Below, piece by piece: positions 45,114-59,910 of a stretch of DNA of 64,000 nt. The stretch is taken from assembly GCA_964017145.1 (NCBI GenBank), contig OZ024843.1, forward strand, positions 2,471,001 through 2,535,000. Reading direction: 5' to 3'. The notes beneath the pieces are model-generated. The model saw only the letters and a list, made by a program, of their open reading frames with translations. It searched no databases and was not told the DNA's origin. The stretch's first letter is position 1, and every line of letters starts with the position of its first letter. Origin of the DNA: Agrocybe praecox. Lineage: Eukaryota > Basidiomycota > Agaricomycetes > Agaricales > Agrocybaceae. A program made the position numbers and the translations under genes.

Positions 45114-45635
45114 ATGGCAACCTCATATACCCACTCAATCCCGACCCCGCCTTTTTCTCCTCAGAATTTTAGAGTGCCTGATATACAACAGCCTCAAGAG
45201 CCTCTAGAGTCTACTATCAATCTCCTTGATGCCCTTGTTGGTTTTTATCAGCACGAGAGGATGTGGGTTTACCGTACCCGTGCAAACTTGGAGGATGCGT
45301 TCGCGTCTCCTCCAATAGGAGACGATTCTCCATACCCAGAAGCGTCCGCCTCAAAGGCTAATCAAGATGCTGAGGAGTCAAATAATAGCAACCACCTGGA
45401 AGCATCTAGGCAAGCAACACGATGGCATAGACGCAAAAAGGGATTCAAGTTGAGGATCGACGATATCCGGACGAAGCGGGTTATTTCTACCCAGTCACAA
45501 ACATCCGAGCAACTCCCTCCAAAGGAACAAATATTGGACATGTATGAGAAGATGATGGAAGCCAGAATGGAGAGCTGTCAGCGACTGAACAAACTCGTTC
45601 GGAATGCCAACCGAGCCAATCTTCATTATCGATGA
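45114..45635 (+). CDS. Hypothetical protein, 173 aa
   Basis: Single-exon ORF starting MATSYTHSIPTPPFSPQ. An ordered helix follows (INLLDALVGFYQHERMWVYR), then an acidic Ser/Asn linker, a basic patch (RWHRRKKGFKLRIDDIRTKR) and a C-terminal helix (EQILDMYEKMMEARMESCQR). It looks like a small helical scaffold or adaptor. I do not recognise the family. It is divergent from EMC10 with 131 bp between starts; the frame is open 12 codons upstream but the family-like start is at 45114. Confidence 0.68.
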   Translation: MATSYTHSIPTPPFSPQNFRVPDIQQPQEPLESTINLLDALVGFYQHERMWVYRTRANLEDAFASPPIGDDSPYPEASASKANQDAEESNNSNHLEASRQATRWHRRKKGFKLRIDDIRTKRVISTQSQTSEQLPPKEQILDMYEKMMEARMESCQRLNKLVRNANRANLHYR

Positions 45636-46245
45636 GATGTCAGTGGATGTCCTTCCATTGGAAATATGCATCTCAACTGACTCCTTTTGTTGAATAGTTG
45701 CGAACAGGGTTGGAAAAGCACATATGCGTGCAGCACAAGATACCCAACTTAACATCCCTTGAACGGATGGGCAGTAATGCAAGGCAATTTTGCGGTGATA
45801 AAGGGTAGGATTAAGGGGAAATCCTACTAGGAGGAAAATGTTCCTTAATGTATCAACTACTAGATTCTTTGAAACATCATTAGGTTTATTATCAAGCAGA
45901 AATTTGAGTTCTCGTTCACCTTGTATCATATGTTACAAAAAGACAGATGGATGGATGTCCTTGAAACGACACATGATTGGTTTAGCCCTTGTGTGAACGG
46001 ACCTATGTGGAACATATTGGAAGCAGTGATGGGAGAGATTGGGATTCGTCAGTTCTGGTACGATGATGACCGCCACTGACAAGCAAGCGCAAACAATGGC
46101 CGGATTGGGAACGAGGCCCATCAGGCACTCGGCATTTACGACTTCTCCACAACCACCACCACCACCACCGTTCAATTCGTTCCCTTTTCTTTTTCTTATA
46201 TCTTTTTCTTAATTTAGGGGTTTATACCCTCTGTCTCTCACAGTC
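45636..46245. other. Intergenic: hypothetical gene 3' region and BSD2 promoter
   Basis: 610 bp. A run of GGTGGT/ACCACC triplets lies at 46150-46170 just upstream of the BSD2 leader, and the last 60 bp are T-rich. No gene recognised. Confidence 0.4.
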
Positions 46246-47812
46246 ATGTCTCATCGCTATGCTCCTTTGCCAAATTCTACCGCCGACCACGAAACCGCTC
46301 AGCGAAGTAGGGAAGATGAAATGCAGGCCGCTTTCGACTATTCAGACGATGAAGACGAGCATAATGCAACTGAATCTCATCCACTGAATCCCACCCCTAC
46401 TTCCCCAAGCATTGTACAACCACCCCCTCCACACACACCCGGTACTTACAATTTCGAAAGCGTCGACTACGATTACCCACCACCCGGTTCTCCACCACCG
46501 CCTTCTGCTAGGGCACTTCCCAATGAGTATGGCAACTCAAATGGCTTAGTACCAAATTTCACTGCTACTCAGAGTCACGGTCCCCACCGCATGTGGTTTC
46601 AGCGTACTGCTGCCTCGATTTTACCCAATTCTGTTTTGCAAAAGATAGGGCTTGCTCCGCAGCGCCCATCTGGTCCGATAGGAGGAGGAACCAATAACGA
46701 CGGTGTCTTCGCCAATGTTACTGCTAAACCTACTCCTCCAGTGCGAATTCAAGATGGTACGAATTATTCATTTTCTTCGTACAGTTGCGATCTTGGCTGA
46801 TGAGCTCATAACAGGCGACGACACGTACCTTGTTCCCGAAGAGGCTGGGAATGAAGCCCCGCCTTCGTATGCTTCGGCACAGGCAGATGCTGTACCACCT
46901 TATTGGGAAACTACTATCCATGCTCCGTTTGCCCCAGATTCTATAGGAGACATGATCATCGACTCCTTACCAACTGGGTCCCTCTTTTCATTTTGCTGGA
47001 ATCTTCTTGTTTCCATCTCGTTTCAATTCGTCGGTTTCTTACTTACATATTTGTTGCATACGAGCCATGCGGCTCGTCTCGGTTCGAGGGCCGGCCTTGG
47101 TGTAACCCTGATTCAGTACGGGTTCGCTTTACGCAACAGAATGGACAATAAAGACAACAATAGCAATGGTAACAACGGGTGGAACGATGCTGACTCGGGC
47201 TCGGGATCCAGTATGGGCGACACGTCTGGGCATCATATGTCCATGAACAATGCTACATGGTCGACGCCGATTGGAAACGTGACTGAAGAACAGGCCACCA
47301 TTATGGTCACTGACGCCACTACCGAGTGGTTGTCATTTTTCCTGATGACTGTCGGTGAGTTATTGTACCACATGTCATGATCATAAAATCTCAATGATGA
47401 TGATCAAGGTTGGTTCGTACTTTTAACGTCTTTACTTGGATTCTGGCGTGTTAAACGCTGGGAACGTGGAATTCTTGCTTCCCGTGAAGCAAATAATTCT
47501 TCATCAACCGCAAGAGGCAATCCTGGTGGCCCAATCGTCTCTCAGCTGGAATCTTCCTTTGGACTTCGCGGTATCTCGCGGATAGATCTACTCAGGCAAG
47601 GCTTTGGCTTTGGAAACTCTCGCCGTGAAAATGATGACGAGGAAGCTCGTATAATCGCTCAAGCGGAAGAAGGCGATGCCCCACATAGCCCGGGAGAGAC
47701 TGACACCATGCTTTCCTTGGATCCAAATGATCCTAGAAGTAGAGTTATTATGGCAGCTCTTGCGAACGAGCAACGGCTGCAGCGTGATTTACGCGAGGCT
47801 GGATTATTATAA
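46246..47812 (+). CDS. BSD2: Bsd2/NDFIP-like ubiquitin-ligase adaptor, multi-pass membrane
   Basis: Golgi/endosome membrane adaptor that brings Rsp5 (Nedd4-type ubiquitin ligase) to cargo such as metal transporters. Exons 46246-46756, 46815-47354 and 47409-47812 give 484 residues. The acidic Pro-rich N terminus holds a PPSY motif (PPxY, WW-domain ligand) at about residue 195; three hydrophobic segments follow (SFCWNLLVSISFQFVGFLL, LGVTLIQYGFALR, and FFLMTVGWFVLLTSLLGFW), as in Ndfip/Bsd2. The loop between the second and third is Asn/Ser-rich and likely glycosylated or cytosolic linker. The long C terminus is acidic with Arg pairs. Confidence 0.88.
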
Positions 47813-47972
47813 GGACATCAATCTTTATCGACTCTGGGAGCGTTGCTTTGTATTATTATGTTAATCTTACGTGCAAAATATTGTGTGATCAGCAGACGAG
47901 GAGTAGTATTTCCAAAATCTCCGATGATCTTCCGAAATCTGCGAAGCGTTCGTTCATGTGCTACTCTGGGGA

Positions 47973-47980
47973 TATATAAA
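47973..47980 (+). promoter_or_regulatory. TATA box of the GNAT gene
   Basis: TATATAAA lies 54 bp before the ATG at 48034, in the short gap after BSD2. Confidence 0.55.
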
Positions 47981-48033
47981 ACTATACCATCATATCACGA
48001 ATTCGACTCCCCGTTAGAGTCATCTCTGTTGCC

Positions 48034-48660
48034 ATGACCATCACCATTCGACGAGCGACAGAAAACGATGCCCCGGCACTTTCACGCATCTGTCTGCTCA
48101 CCGCAGATGCAGGAAAATCAGCTGAACATCTTCACGACTTTGGGGAGCTGCCCGGACTGGTGTACGCAGTCCCGTATGTCAAACTGCCCACAACTTGGGG
48201 TTTCGTTATGGAGGACGAAACATTGAAAGAGGTTGTCGGATACATCTTGGGTTCGATCGACACGCGTGCATATGAAAGCTATACGGCAAAGAACTGGTGG
48301 CCTGCATTGGCAGAGCAGTATCCTGAAGAGAGAGCCGTGAAGGACGCCGATAAGCGTTATACAAAACTACTTCGCAATATGCATACAGCGGCTGAAGCGA
48401 ATATCGCGTTCTCTCCTGCACATCTGCATATCGATATATTAGAAGGTTATCAGGGTCAGGGTTGGGGAAGGAAGTTAATTGCCACGGCTGTGTCGTTTCT
48501 AAAGGGCGAAGGTCTTGAGGGAGTGTGGTTGGGATTGGATCCTAGGAACGAGGGTGCCAAGAAATTTTACAAAAAGTTGTTCTTCAAGGTACTTGAGGGA
48601 TGTACAGATGAGAGCCAGATGGGACTTAGGTTTGTGGACTTTGAATCCGTAGAACCGTAG
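48034..48660 (+). CDS. GNAT-family N-acetyltransferase, 208 aa
   Basis: Intronless gene for a GCN5-related acetyltransferase. It opens MTITIRRATENDAPALSRIC, and the acetyl-CoA motif is GYQGQGWGRKLI near residue 142, preceded by HLHIDIL on strand 4. The closing part (LGLDPRNEGAKKFYKKL) is the last helix-strand pair. The layout resembles the acetyltransferase-like domain next to O-GlcNAcase-type proteins in bacteria and fungi (WGFVMED, YVKLPTTWG). The substrate cannot be inferred. Lack of introns in an intron-dense region may mean a retroposed or horizontally gained gene, but codon use is not obviously foreign. Confidence 0.85.
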   Translation: MTITIRRATENDAPALSRICLLTADAGKSAEHLHDFGELPGLVYAVPYVKLPTTWGFVMEDETLKEVVGYILGSIDTRAYESYTAKNWWPALAEQYPEERAVKDADKRYTKLLRNMHTAAEANIAFSPAHLHIDILEGYQGQGWGRKLIATAVSFLKGEGLEGVWLGLDPRNEGAKKFYKKLFFKVLEGCTDESQMGLRFVDFESVEP

Positions 48661-48833
48661 TGCAGGACATATGTTTTAGGCAACTGCTTTACCAAATCTG
48701 TTCATTCTTAATGCCGTCGGTCATGTGATGTCACCGCATTTCGCGGCTGACCACTGCGATTCTCTTTTCTACTACTTTGCATCACCTCCTAATTCAGCGC
48801 AACTGGTGACACAGCGATAGTCGACCTCAAACG

Positions 48834-51246
48834 ATGGCCTCGCCACACGACGATATGACTCGAGCTAACAGCCGACCGGAAAGTGTGGGTCGAGGAAGTA
48901 AAGCTACTAGTAATCACCTCCCATTCGATGATCCCGACACAGCACAAGAAGAAGTGGAAGGTCAAGAGGAATCCGATAGGAAATACTCTTTATCATCATA
49001 CCGACATCCTTATGACATTACGCCGCCCAACAATGTCTATCTTCATTCTTCTGCCGTTACTGGTAGCAGCTCGACCAAATTGGCAACGCCTAATCCAGCC
49101 ACTAGTCTCAAAGAGGTTGAGGATGAGTCTTCTGGCAGCTTAAGGCACAGAAGGGACATTGAAGAGCCTCCAGAAGGTTCTAAAGAACTCTACAAAAGAA
49201 GTGGTTTACTTACCAACGCGATGGATTGGTACTCCACCTCCAGGTCCGGCACACATGAATTACCAGACCACGGGGAATATATGAGGAGGAGAAAGTCTTC
49301 GAGACTCTCGGACATGTATGGCTACTCTAGTGCTCTCTCTAGCAGACCAGGCTCTAGTTATTCTCAGTGCTCTATAAGTTCTGAGATGTTAGAGCCGGAT
49401 GATCCTGCTGTTACTGGTAAAACTGCGAAACAACTCGACGATCAAGAGGACCTAGAAAAAAATACTCTGCGTCAAATGGACTATAGGAGTCGTAGGAAGC
49501 ATATTCAAAGGATTCGCATCCAATTCAACATCTCATGTACGTGTTATGTTCTTTCGAAGTTCGTGTTTGTGTGTATTCAACTCCTTTTCTTAGCTATGAA
49601 ACATCGACACGAATTCCTTTTGAAACTTGCTCGCGCTTTAATGACATTCGGTGCACCTTCTCATCGGATAGAGTCTCAACTGGTGGCTGCTGCTCGGATC
49701 CTTGAAGTTGAGGCAGAGTTCATCCACTTGCCAAGTGTTATCATCTGCTCTTATGGAGATCAAGATCTCGGCTGCTCTGAGACTCATTTCGTCAAATGTG
49801 GAGGTCGACTCTCCTTGGGGGCTTTGCATAAAGTTCATCTGATATATCGCTCTGTGGTCCACGACGAAATTAGCGCGAAGCAGGCCACTAGCCAACTGGA
49901 AGCGTTGTTGAATTCTCCTCCTCCCTACTCTGTTCCCTTCCGTTGTCTGCTGGCTTTTTGTCTCTCAGCTTTGATTTGTCCTCTGGCATTTGGTGGCTCA
50001 TTTGCTGATATGTGGATCTCAGGCATGTCTGCTTGTGTCTTGGCCTTCTTGCAACTAAGAGTAGCAGAAAAAAGTGCGTTATACGCCAACGTATTTGAGT
50101 AAGTCAGGATGGTGTAATTTCACCCTTCCTCCTCCTCAAGTTATTGAATTCCCCAGGATTACTATATCGATACTGGTATCTTTTGTGGCACGAGGACTGA
50201 GCAGCATCCGTAGCCAAATCTTTTGCTACACTGCGATCTCTTCATCTGCGATTATCGGAATCCTTCCAGGCTATCTCATCTGTATGCTTCGCTGGTTCGC
50301 TCATTGTAACTGGGTAGCTGACATGTGGGCTCTACAGTGAGTAGCTCCCTTGAGCTTGCTTCAAAAAATATTGTATGCGGCAGCGTTAAAATGGTGTACG
50401 CGTTAATTTATACACTATTTCTGGTAACGTTCTCAACAACCTTTCAAAGTCATTTGTTTGCAACTCACTTGTATGATGTTCAGGGCTTTGGATTGCAGAT
50501 TGGCAATGATTTCTATTTACTCTTCGATCCAACTGCACGACGCCGGCTTGATGAACTTGCCGCGAGCCTCAGTTCTACTGTTCTTCTGAGTGGTACTTGG
50601 CTCTCTGATAATGGAACTGATGGATCTGGAATTCCACTCAATGGCACCTGGACCTTCGCTCATAGCGTGTCGCCTCAGGATCAGAATATCATCGATGGCT
50701 GTTATCGTCCGAAAAGGTTTCCGTGGTACCTTCAGCCGTTTCCAATCTGGACAGCTGTCATCATCGTACCGTTGTTCTCTACCCTTTCGTCTTTATCAAA
50801 TTTGCAACCCCTGAGGAGCAAGCAGCTGCCCGTCATGGTCGTCATATCTTGTTGTTCTTACGCTTCAAACAAGATTGCCAATCACTACATTTTTAATCGG
50901 TCAGACGTTGTCTCGGCTATAGGAGCATTTACTGTCGGCTTGCTGGGCAACGCATACTCCCGTCGCATGGGTGGAACTGCTTTTACATCCATGGTGACTG
51001 GTGTTTTGTTTTTGGTTCCTGTGAGTGGATAAAATTAATTTCAAATATCGGAGGTGATAATTCTCATATTATCCTGCGTAGTCCGGCCTGTCCCAAGCCG
51101 GCGGAATCACAGCTAATGGTAATGGGATTGATATAGGAGGAGCCATGATCGCAGTCACAATTGGAATCACTGTAGGGTTGTTCATGAGTCAGGCGCTGGT
51201 GTATACGTTCGGGTCGAGGAAGAATGCGGCCGTTTTCTCTTTCTAA
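48834..51246 (+). CDS. PRM10: ThrE/Prm10-like multi-pass membrane protein
   Basis: Member of the DUF1212 (ThrE) family; yeast Prm10 is pheromone-regulated and bacterial ThrE exports threonine. The first 240 residues are hydrophilic Ser/Asp/Glu-rich. The conserved domain opens KHRHEFLLKLARALMTFGAP with SHRIE, then strand-rich VEAEFIHLPSVIICSYG and a set of about ten hydrophobic helices: CLLAFCLSALICPLAFGGS, ITISILVSFVARGLSS, TAISSSAIIGILPGYLI, and QPLRSKQLPVMVVI. It ends SRKNAAVFSF at 51246. Family is clear; whether it transports amino acids here is unknown. Confidence 0.88.
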
Positions 51247-51343
51247 ACCTGATGGTAACTATGTATACCGTTTGGAATATTTATAACGTTTGTCTTCTTG
51301 ATTTGTATATCGGAAAGCGTTTTGATGTGTACACGAAATAAAA

Positions 51344-53422
<2,079 letters not shown>

Positions 53423-53616
53423 CGTGCAGGTAGTTTGCAGCAGTGAGTACCAAATTGAGGTCGATATCTTTTGCGATCGCGCCAAGCGACGGCTTGACTC
53501 GATAATTAGCCTAGTCACGTGCATTATGACCGCCGAAAGTTAAACGCCGGATTGCCGGGGGATACTAATATTTATCATGGCCTGGTTAACCCCGCTTCTG
53601 TCTACCACCAGCTACT

Positions 53617-55124
53617 ATGCCTTCGATTCCCCCCGTACTTGAGGATGCTTGGAACAGTGCTCAACCACGTCTTTCTCAAATAAAGGATACCTTGTCCTCA
53701 ACGGATTCTCCAAGTCCACGTATAATTCGCGTCGGGCAATTGGATTCAGAACTCCTCGACCAAGAGCTTGCACAATTACTTCAAGGACCAATTAACAAAG
53801 CACTGTCTCTCGTCAATGTACGCACATACAACTAACATGGAAGAAGATATGTTCATGGACAATAGTCCTCCTTTAGGTCGCGTTTAGAACCCGAGTTAAA
53901 CCTCCTGATACAACTGACACTGTACAAATTATCTATATGGGATACCGGCGCGAGTTATGGCGCTAAACTCCAAGACTTGCGATATGTTGTCCCCGCCACC
54001 CCGTCAAGAAGATTAACACGTAAGTCTTTTGTATTCCCTGTAAATTGGGTTCTCAAGACATTGGTTGTACTCTAGCATCCGGACTACCGCGCAACGTTCT
54101 CTTACTGCACGGTCTCTTGACCTCCGTTGTCCCCTATCTTCACAACCGTTTCCGGACCTATGCACTTTCACGTGCATGGCCAGACGCGCCGTCTACTGAT
54201 CGTCGTCGTAAGATGTGGGATACTCTTAATTCTCTGGAATCGCTTCATGGATTACTATCTCTTACAAATTTTGTTGCATTCCTGTGGGGTGGAAGGTGAG
54301 TTCTAAAACTCTCCCTTTACATTTTACCGAAGAGCTTATAGTACCACAGATACAGAACACTGGCAGATCGCCTTCTGCGCATGAGCCTCATACCATCAAG
54401 AAGATTGGTCAAGCGCGATGTTAGCTATGAATTCATGAATAGGCAGATGGTTTGGCATGCATTTACCGTACGTAACTTCGCTCGTTCGACGCCACTTACT
54501 GACGTAGGCAAGCAGGAATTTCTCTTATTCTTGCTTCCCCTAATTAGTGCAAGAACAATTCGAAGGAGATTCTATCGGATAACGTCATCGCTGTCTCCTG
54601 CTAGTCTATCCTCCTACCCCCTCATCAAAAAATTCTTCGGACTCAAACTTAATTCTATCGAGAAGGGTTCCAACAACCCGTCAAAACGCGGCAAATACTG
54701 GTCACTTTCACAGGACCAATGTGCTATTTGCTTTGAGAATGCAAAGTTCAACTTGAATGTATCTGAAGCCACCAACCTCTTCACCTCTCTCGCAGCTGTT
54801 TCGTCGTCATCCGAAAACTCTGGTTCGGAGCCACCGGCATACCCAATATGCAACCCATACCAAACTTCTTGCGGACATATTTACTGTTACCATTGCGTCG
54901 CTGAACGCATGATACGGACAGCAGATGAAGCCGACGACGATCTCGGATGGGAATGTCTACGATGTGGTGATTATGTCAAAGAAGCCCATCGGTATATTAT
55001 AGAAGTTGTAGAAAGCGAGTCAAGCGAAAGTGATTATGAATTTAGCAGTGATTTAGAGTTAGGTACAGACTTATCAGGTTCGATGGGAAGCTATAGCGAA
55101 TCGGGTCTTTCTGATGATGGTTAA
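53617..55124 (+). CDS. PEX2: Peroxin-2, RING ubiquitin ligase of the peroxisome
   Basis: With Pex10 and Pex12 it forms the membrane ubiquitin ligase that recycles the import receptor Pex5. Exons 53617-53817, 53866-54019, 54076-54295, 54350-54467 and 54516-55124 give 433 residues. N-terminal marks are RVGQLDSELLDQELAQLL and LEPELNLLIQLTLYKLSIW. Hydrophobic segments follow (LLHGLLTSVVPYL, GLLSLTNFVAFLWGG). The C-terminal RING shows CAICFE, SCGHIYCYHC and WECLRCGDYV, with a Cys/His zinc pattern; a long Ser-rich insertion separates the first Cys pair from the rest. The acidic tail ends in Ser/Asp repeats. Confidence 0.92.
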
Positions 55125-55243
55125 AGTAATGCACGTATTATATTAACAGAAATTCCTTGATAAATGCTGCGAGAAATTGTACATTGGAAGATAGTGTTGA
55201 GCAGTATATTCGACAGAAAAATGTGCAAGTCACAAGTTAACGT

Positions 55244-58200
55244 TTAACCGCGTGCAAGAGCATCTTGGATTTGTTTGAGAACGGTCGGGTCTGAACGATT
55301 GATGTAAACTTGGAAATTGACAGATCCGTATGTGTTTTCCGCCTGTCTGAGCTGTTCTCCGACATATGGTACAAGAGGAGTTGCACGTATTGGGTCCCGT
55401 TGATAGACCTGTAGAATATCAGCAATAATTATTAAGATAGGATGGAAATGGCCCACAGCTTCACGACGATTATATTCAGGGGTTCCTTCAGTCTCCCGGA
55501 AATACGATTCAGGTGCCTTATCTAGCTCCCAGAAGCGAACCAAACTTGTAGGGGAAGGAAGTTGGTCACTGGTCCAATTATCAATCAATTCAGTTCTTCC
55601 AAATGCATATGGCACTCACTCAGATTCTTGATAAAGAGCTGCCTGTTCTTGGGCCTCTTTCAGTTCTCCAAAGACATCAAGCCAAAGGTTAAATATTTCC
55701 CCTGGAATTCTGTTCAGGACTTCTGGTCGTGCGGTTGAAACTAATGCAGCAATTCCCATCGCAACTAATTTTCGGTGTCTTGGTTCGCTCATATTATCAA
55801 ACTAAGTAGACGATTAGCGTAGTGACAACCATGCACTCAATATCGGGCATACCTTTCCCCACCATTGATCCAAGAAGAGATCGTACAACACTGTTTCGCT
55901 CTGACTCAACACAGGTGCGGCAGCCGATACAAGCTGGAGGAACATTTGACGATCTGATATAATGATTCGGGCGAAAAGGTAAACGTGTTCGGTCAACAGA
56001 AGTGTGTCTCCCTAGAACATGAAGGATATGATCGAGGCTGCTTGATTTCGGTACGAAGAGCTTACCTCGCCTGCGACCATTGTCTTCAATACATGAGGGA
56101 AAAGGCCTGATGTGTGCAACGCTTCTCCCCATAGCTCTGAAGGACCCAGCTGAACCAGAAGGCCTATGGACTGCAACAGCTCCTTCGCGTTGAATTCAAT
56201 GAGTTTGTTCGAGAAAGCGGAAAGATATGCCCCAAATAATTCTTTAGCATGGGTCTGTAAATATCAGGCATTAGACTGGTTCAAAAAGAACAGTTTAAAA
56301 AGAATACTTGGAGTATATAAATGGCGTCCAACAAGCAGTATGATTCCACAATTCTCGTGATGCTTCCTATCAGATCCAGATTGGTGGCCAAGAGGTTTAT
56401 GGCTTCCGGGATGATGTCCCGCAAGCAAGGGCTGCCATCATTACTCGTGACTACAACGGTATTGCGCAACGCGCTCATCCACAGGTTCAATGCGTCGTTG
56501 TCCAGTTGCACGATGGCCTAAGAGATTATTAGCAAATGATAGAAACTCAAGCACCAGTACACTAACGGCAGGTGCCAAACTTTCACGGATCAAAGGCACG
56601 ACTAAGGATCCCAGTGTGCTTGAATTTTCTTTAACAGCCTTGTATTCAAGCTGTCAGTGATGTTGCCCAAGAGTCGCCACAAAATGACTATGGCTACCTC
56701 GACAACTTTAGTCACGGTAACAAGTAATGAAGCTTTGAACAAGTAATCTCCTTCCGCAGACATCCCTAAATTTGGTTGAAGTCATTATACAAACACAAAG
56801 AGTATAGAGTTGCTCACAGAGCTGAGGAATGGGCTCCACTATGATGTTCATGAAAGGTAAAATCTGTGAAACACAAGATCAGACTAGAAGACCGTGGAAA
56901 GATACTAACTAATTGGTACCCGGATGCCAGACTGCTCAATGATAGTGTTGAGGCTTTCATCTACTTTACGTTTGCTTTCGAGTGTATCGGCCTCGGCCAT
57001 AATTTGAATCAGCTGGGGAATAACGGTAGCTAGATAGGGTGCAAATTTATCTGGATTAAAATCCAGAACCTGGTATCGAAAAGAGGTTAAGACGATGCAC
57101 TGGAGCCAAATTTCTTTAAGACAGACGCACGTCGACGCATTCGCGCAGCGCTGAAACAGCTGTCAACCTCACGACGGCGTCTGTTCCAGGTCCTCGATCT
57201 TGTAGAAGGTATGCAAGTACGTCCCATATTTTAGTGTCGTTGGGTTTGGTGCACGAATCTGACACCCATTTCCCAATAAGCCATGCAATGCGTCTCTTGA
57301 TGATCGGGTAACTTGTGTATCAGGTGAGTAAAGGATCCTTGTCAGACAACAAATAGCAAGGTGTCCTCACTTAGGATTGGTTTCACGAGCTTCAGGGGCA
57401 AAGGTAGTCTGCAACCAAGTTTCGAAATCAAGTGCGCTCTTGAGTCGAGAGGCGCAGCGGCCTATGGCACAGTATAGGGCTTCCTTCTGCACTACAGCTT
57501 CAAGATCCACAGTAGGTTGTGCTGAAAAATCATATGTTTAAATTTCGGTTGACAGAAACGGTCTATATGACTCACGGGCAATCTGCACAAACGTTGTAAC
57601 CAAGAGGGGGACGACAAAATCAGGGAATTGATTGCATAATTGCATTAAAACTCTTTCAGCGCAAGCCTGTCCAAGTTATAAGCCCAAAGCTCTCGAACAA
57701 GATACAATCACGCTTACTCTAATTTCATATTCCCATTGATCATTTTCTTTATCTTCAAGGTGCACCCACTCTTCGGGATCTGCCATCCAGCTTTCAAGAT
57801 CCGCAGTATTCAAGGGCATGAATCGCGTAACAAGCAAGCGAACAGCATTCTCAACGAATTCTTGAGATAACGCTAAGAAAAAATGTGTTATAATCGAATT
57901 TAGTTTTTTTTCTTTGCGAAAAGACAAGGAACTCGGGAACGTACTGTTTTTATTTGGAGTACCGTTCCTCCGGAGAGGCGTCCACTGCGAAAGGCTTTCT
58001 TTGAACAGAACCATGCCTTGCACCAAGAATCTAACTGGATATAATGCTTCATCCGAATCTGAAAAAATTTCAGCATCGCGGAATAAACATCCAGACATAC
58101 TGAGGAAATGAAAAACCAACCAGTTACAAAATTCTGAGGATAATTTGTTGAATCTACGACTTGAGACCAATAAAATAGAATTAGATCACCAGAAACGGGT

Positions 58201-59491
58201 AATTGCACAAAACGATCGGGCGCTAGCTGTTGGAGACGGCGGAAAAACTTCCCAAATGTCCTCAGGTGTCTAGTCAAGACGGATATAGTCTTTCGCATCT
58301 GGGAATCGGCCGCAAATTCATTCTGCAAAAGTGACAAAACAATACGCTTTCGCGTTTCTACAAGTGCCTTGACTTGGGTAGCTGAACTGGCAAAAAGCTC
58401 TTCGACCTATAACGATTTGATCAGGGCAGATGCAAAACAAAAATAATATGAACATACCCATGATATATTACGTTGGAGTTCCTCTGGGGAGAGTCTTCCC
58501 AGTTTATTCCAAAGCCATGTAGACATTTTGACTAGACATTTATAGACTAAGTGGGCAAGTAGAATGTTGTCATGCACACTCTGGGAACCAATGGTTTGAG
58601 GAGACATATTCTCTGTACAGAAGTTGCTTGACATGGTTGAATAATAGCCATAAAGTAGGCCACGGAGTTGTTCAACCATCTAAAAATGTTAATCATTACT
58701 TATGATGACGGCTGGAAATTTTTTACCTGAGCCATCGTCTTGACGCCGTTGGGCATTTTAATGCTAGAAAATTCTTTGAGGACACCATTCAGGAGCTCCA
58801 AGCTTCGACGCAGTCTCAGTGCATCCCTCGGGTCGTCAATCATAGAAACGTATCGTTTTTGGAGGTTAGCGTCGATAATTTTGATGAGGTCGTTTATAAG
58901 AGTGGGCCTGAGGTGTATATGAATATAATTTCCAACCCAGCCAGAAAAAAATGAAACACAAGTGTGAAAAACTAACCATTGGTTAGGAAAATCGGTTCGC
59001 GCCAATTTAACCACTACGATCTCATTACACTCAGCGATCTAAGAAAAAGCATCAGGTGGAATAGTGATTCGGCCAACAAGGTCAGTGAAATACCAACACT
59101 ATCAACTTCTTCATCTACGAAAAGCAAGCACCTTTCACGGATTCGTGCTCTGTGATCATCGGAAAGCAATCTACGAATCGTGTAAATCACTCAAGATGTA
59201 TGGTGATCATATCAGGACGTACTTCCGTGACCTCCAATGATGTACGACAGCGTTTTTAAACTGAATCATGGCTTGTTGTCTGATTTCTACCGGAATCTGT
59301 TTCCTTGATGCTATGTCTTGAAGAGCGTCATATGCACCGAACATTTCTAGGATTTGCTTAAGACGTTGGCTAGAAGCTTGCATTCGGGCGATATCTTGCG
59401 AAGAAGCGCCGACTATAACTTCATATAGCTCCTCTGGAGATACTGTTCCTACGTGTACACCCATTGCGTGCGACCTTGTGGATGTATCCAT
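55244..59491 (-). CDS. KAP120: Importin-11/Kap120-like karyopherin
   Basis: Nuclear transport receptor of the importin-beta superfamily. The start codon at 59491 gives an N-terminal importin-beta domain (VEIRQQAMIQFKNAVVHHW). Further along are FPNQW (Ran-binding region), a stretch DLESWMADPEEWV with an acidic D/E segment, and the C-terminal YINRSDPTVLKQIQD. The DPEEWV-acidic-WE pattern is characteristic of the Kap120/importin-11 group, which carries ubiquitin-conjugating enzymes in mammals and Rpf1 or other cargo in yeast. It has many short introns; I could not derive every one, so intermediate exon borders are approximate. Tail-to-tail with PEX2 (119 bp apart). Confidence 0.85.
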
Positions 59492-59910
59492 GGCCTACCG
59501 AGCGATAAGCTTCTTCCCCAATCGAAAGACGAAATTCGAGCTGTTACTTTGAGATCCGACCAATTTCAGAGCCAAGTGATCGAGGAGAATGGCAAAATCG
59601 CAGTTTCTAGTAGTTCTCAGAAAGTAACAGGTTCTATGGAAGAGTTTTCAATTTGGATGGATGATGAGTGTAAGAGATAGTAGTTGAACAATTGCAGATC
59701 TTCATTATTATTCTTCCCTGATTCTTTCACAACATTTGCAAATAACGCGTCGCGTTACAATGATGTGACAATACTTCATCGGGACCGTCTCTTGAATTTC
59801 TCACTGCCTCAACCTCAACTTATATGTCATTTCGGTGGCAGAAGCTTTTCAAACCGCGGAGAACGTTACAAATAAGGCATTCTTTCAGCTTGGTGCCATC
59901 TTTATCGACC
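59492..59910. promoter_or_regulatory. Divergent promoter between importin and SLX4-like gene
   Basis: 419 bp between two head-to-head starts. The SLX4-side half contains a short upstream ORF (59684-59875) that ends before the start. No TATA box evident. Confidence 0.35.
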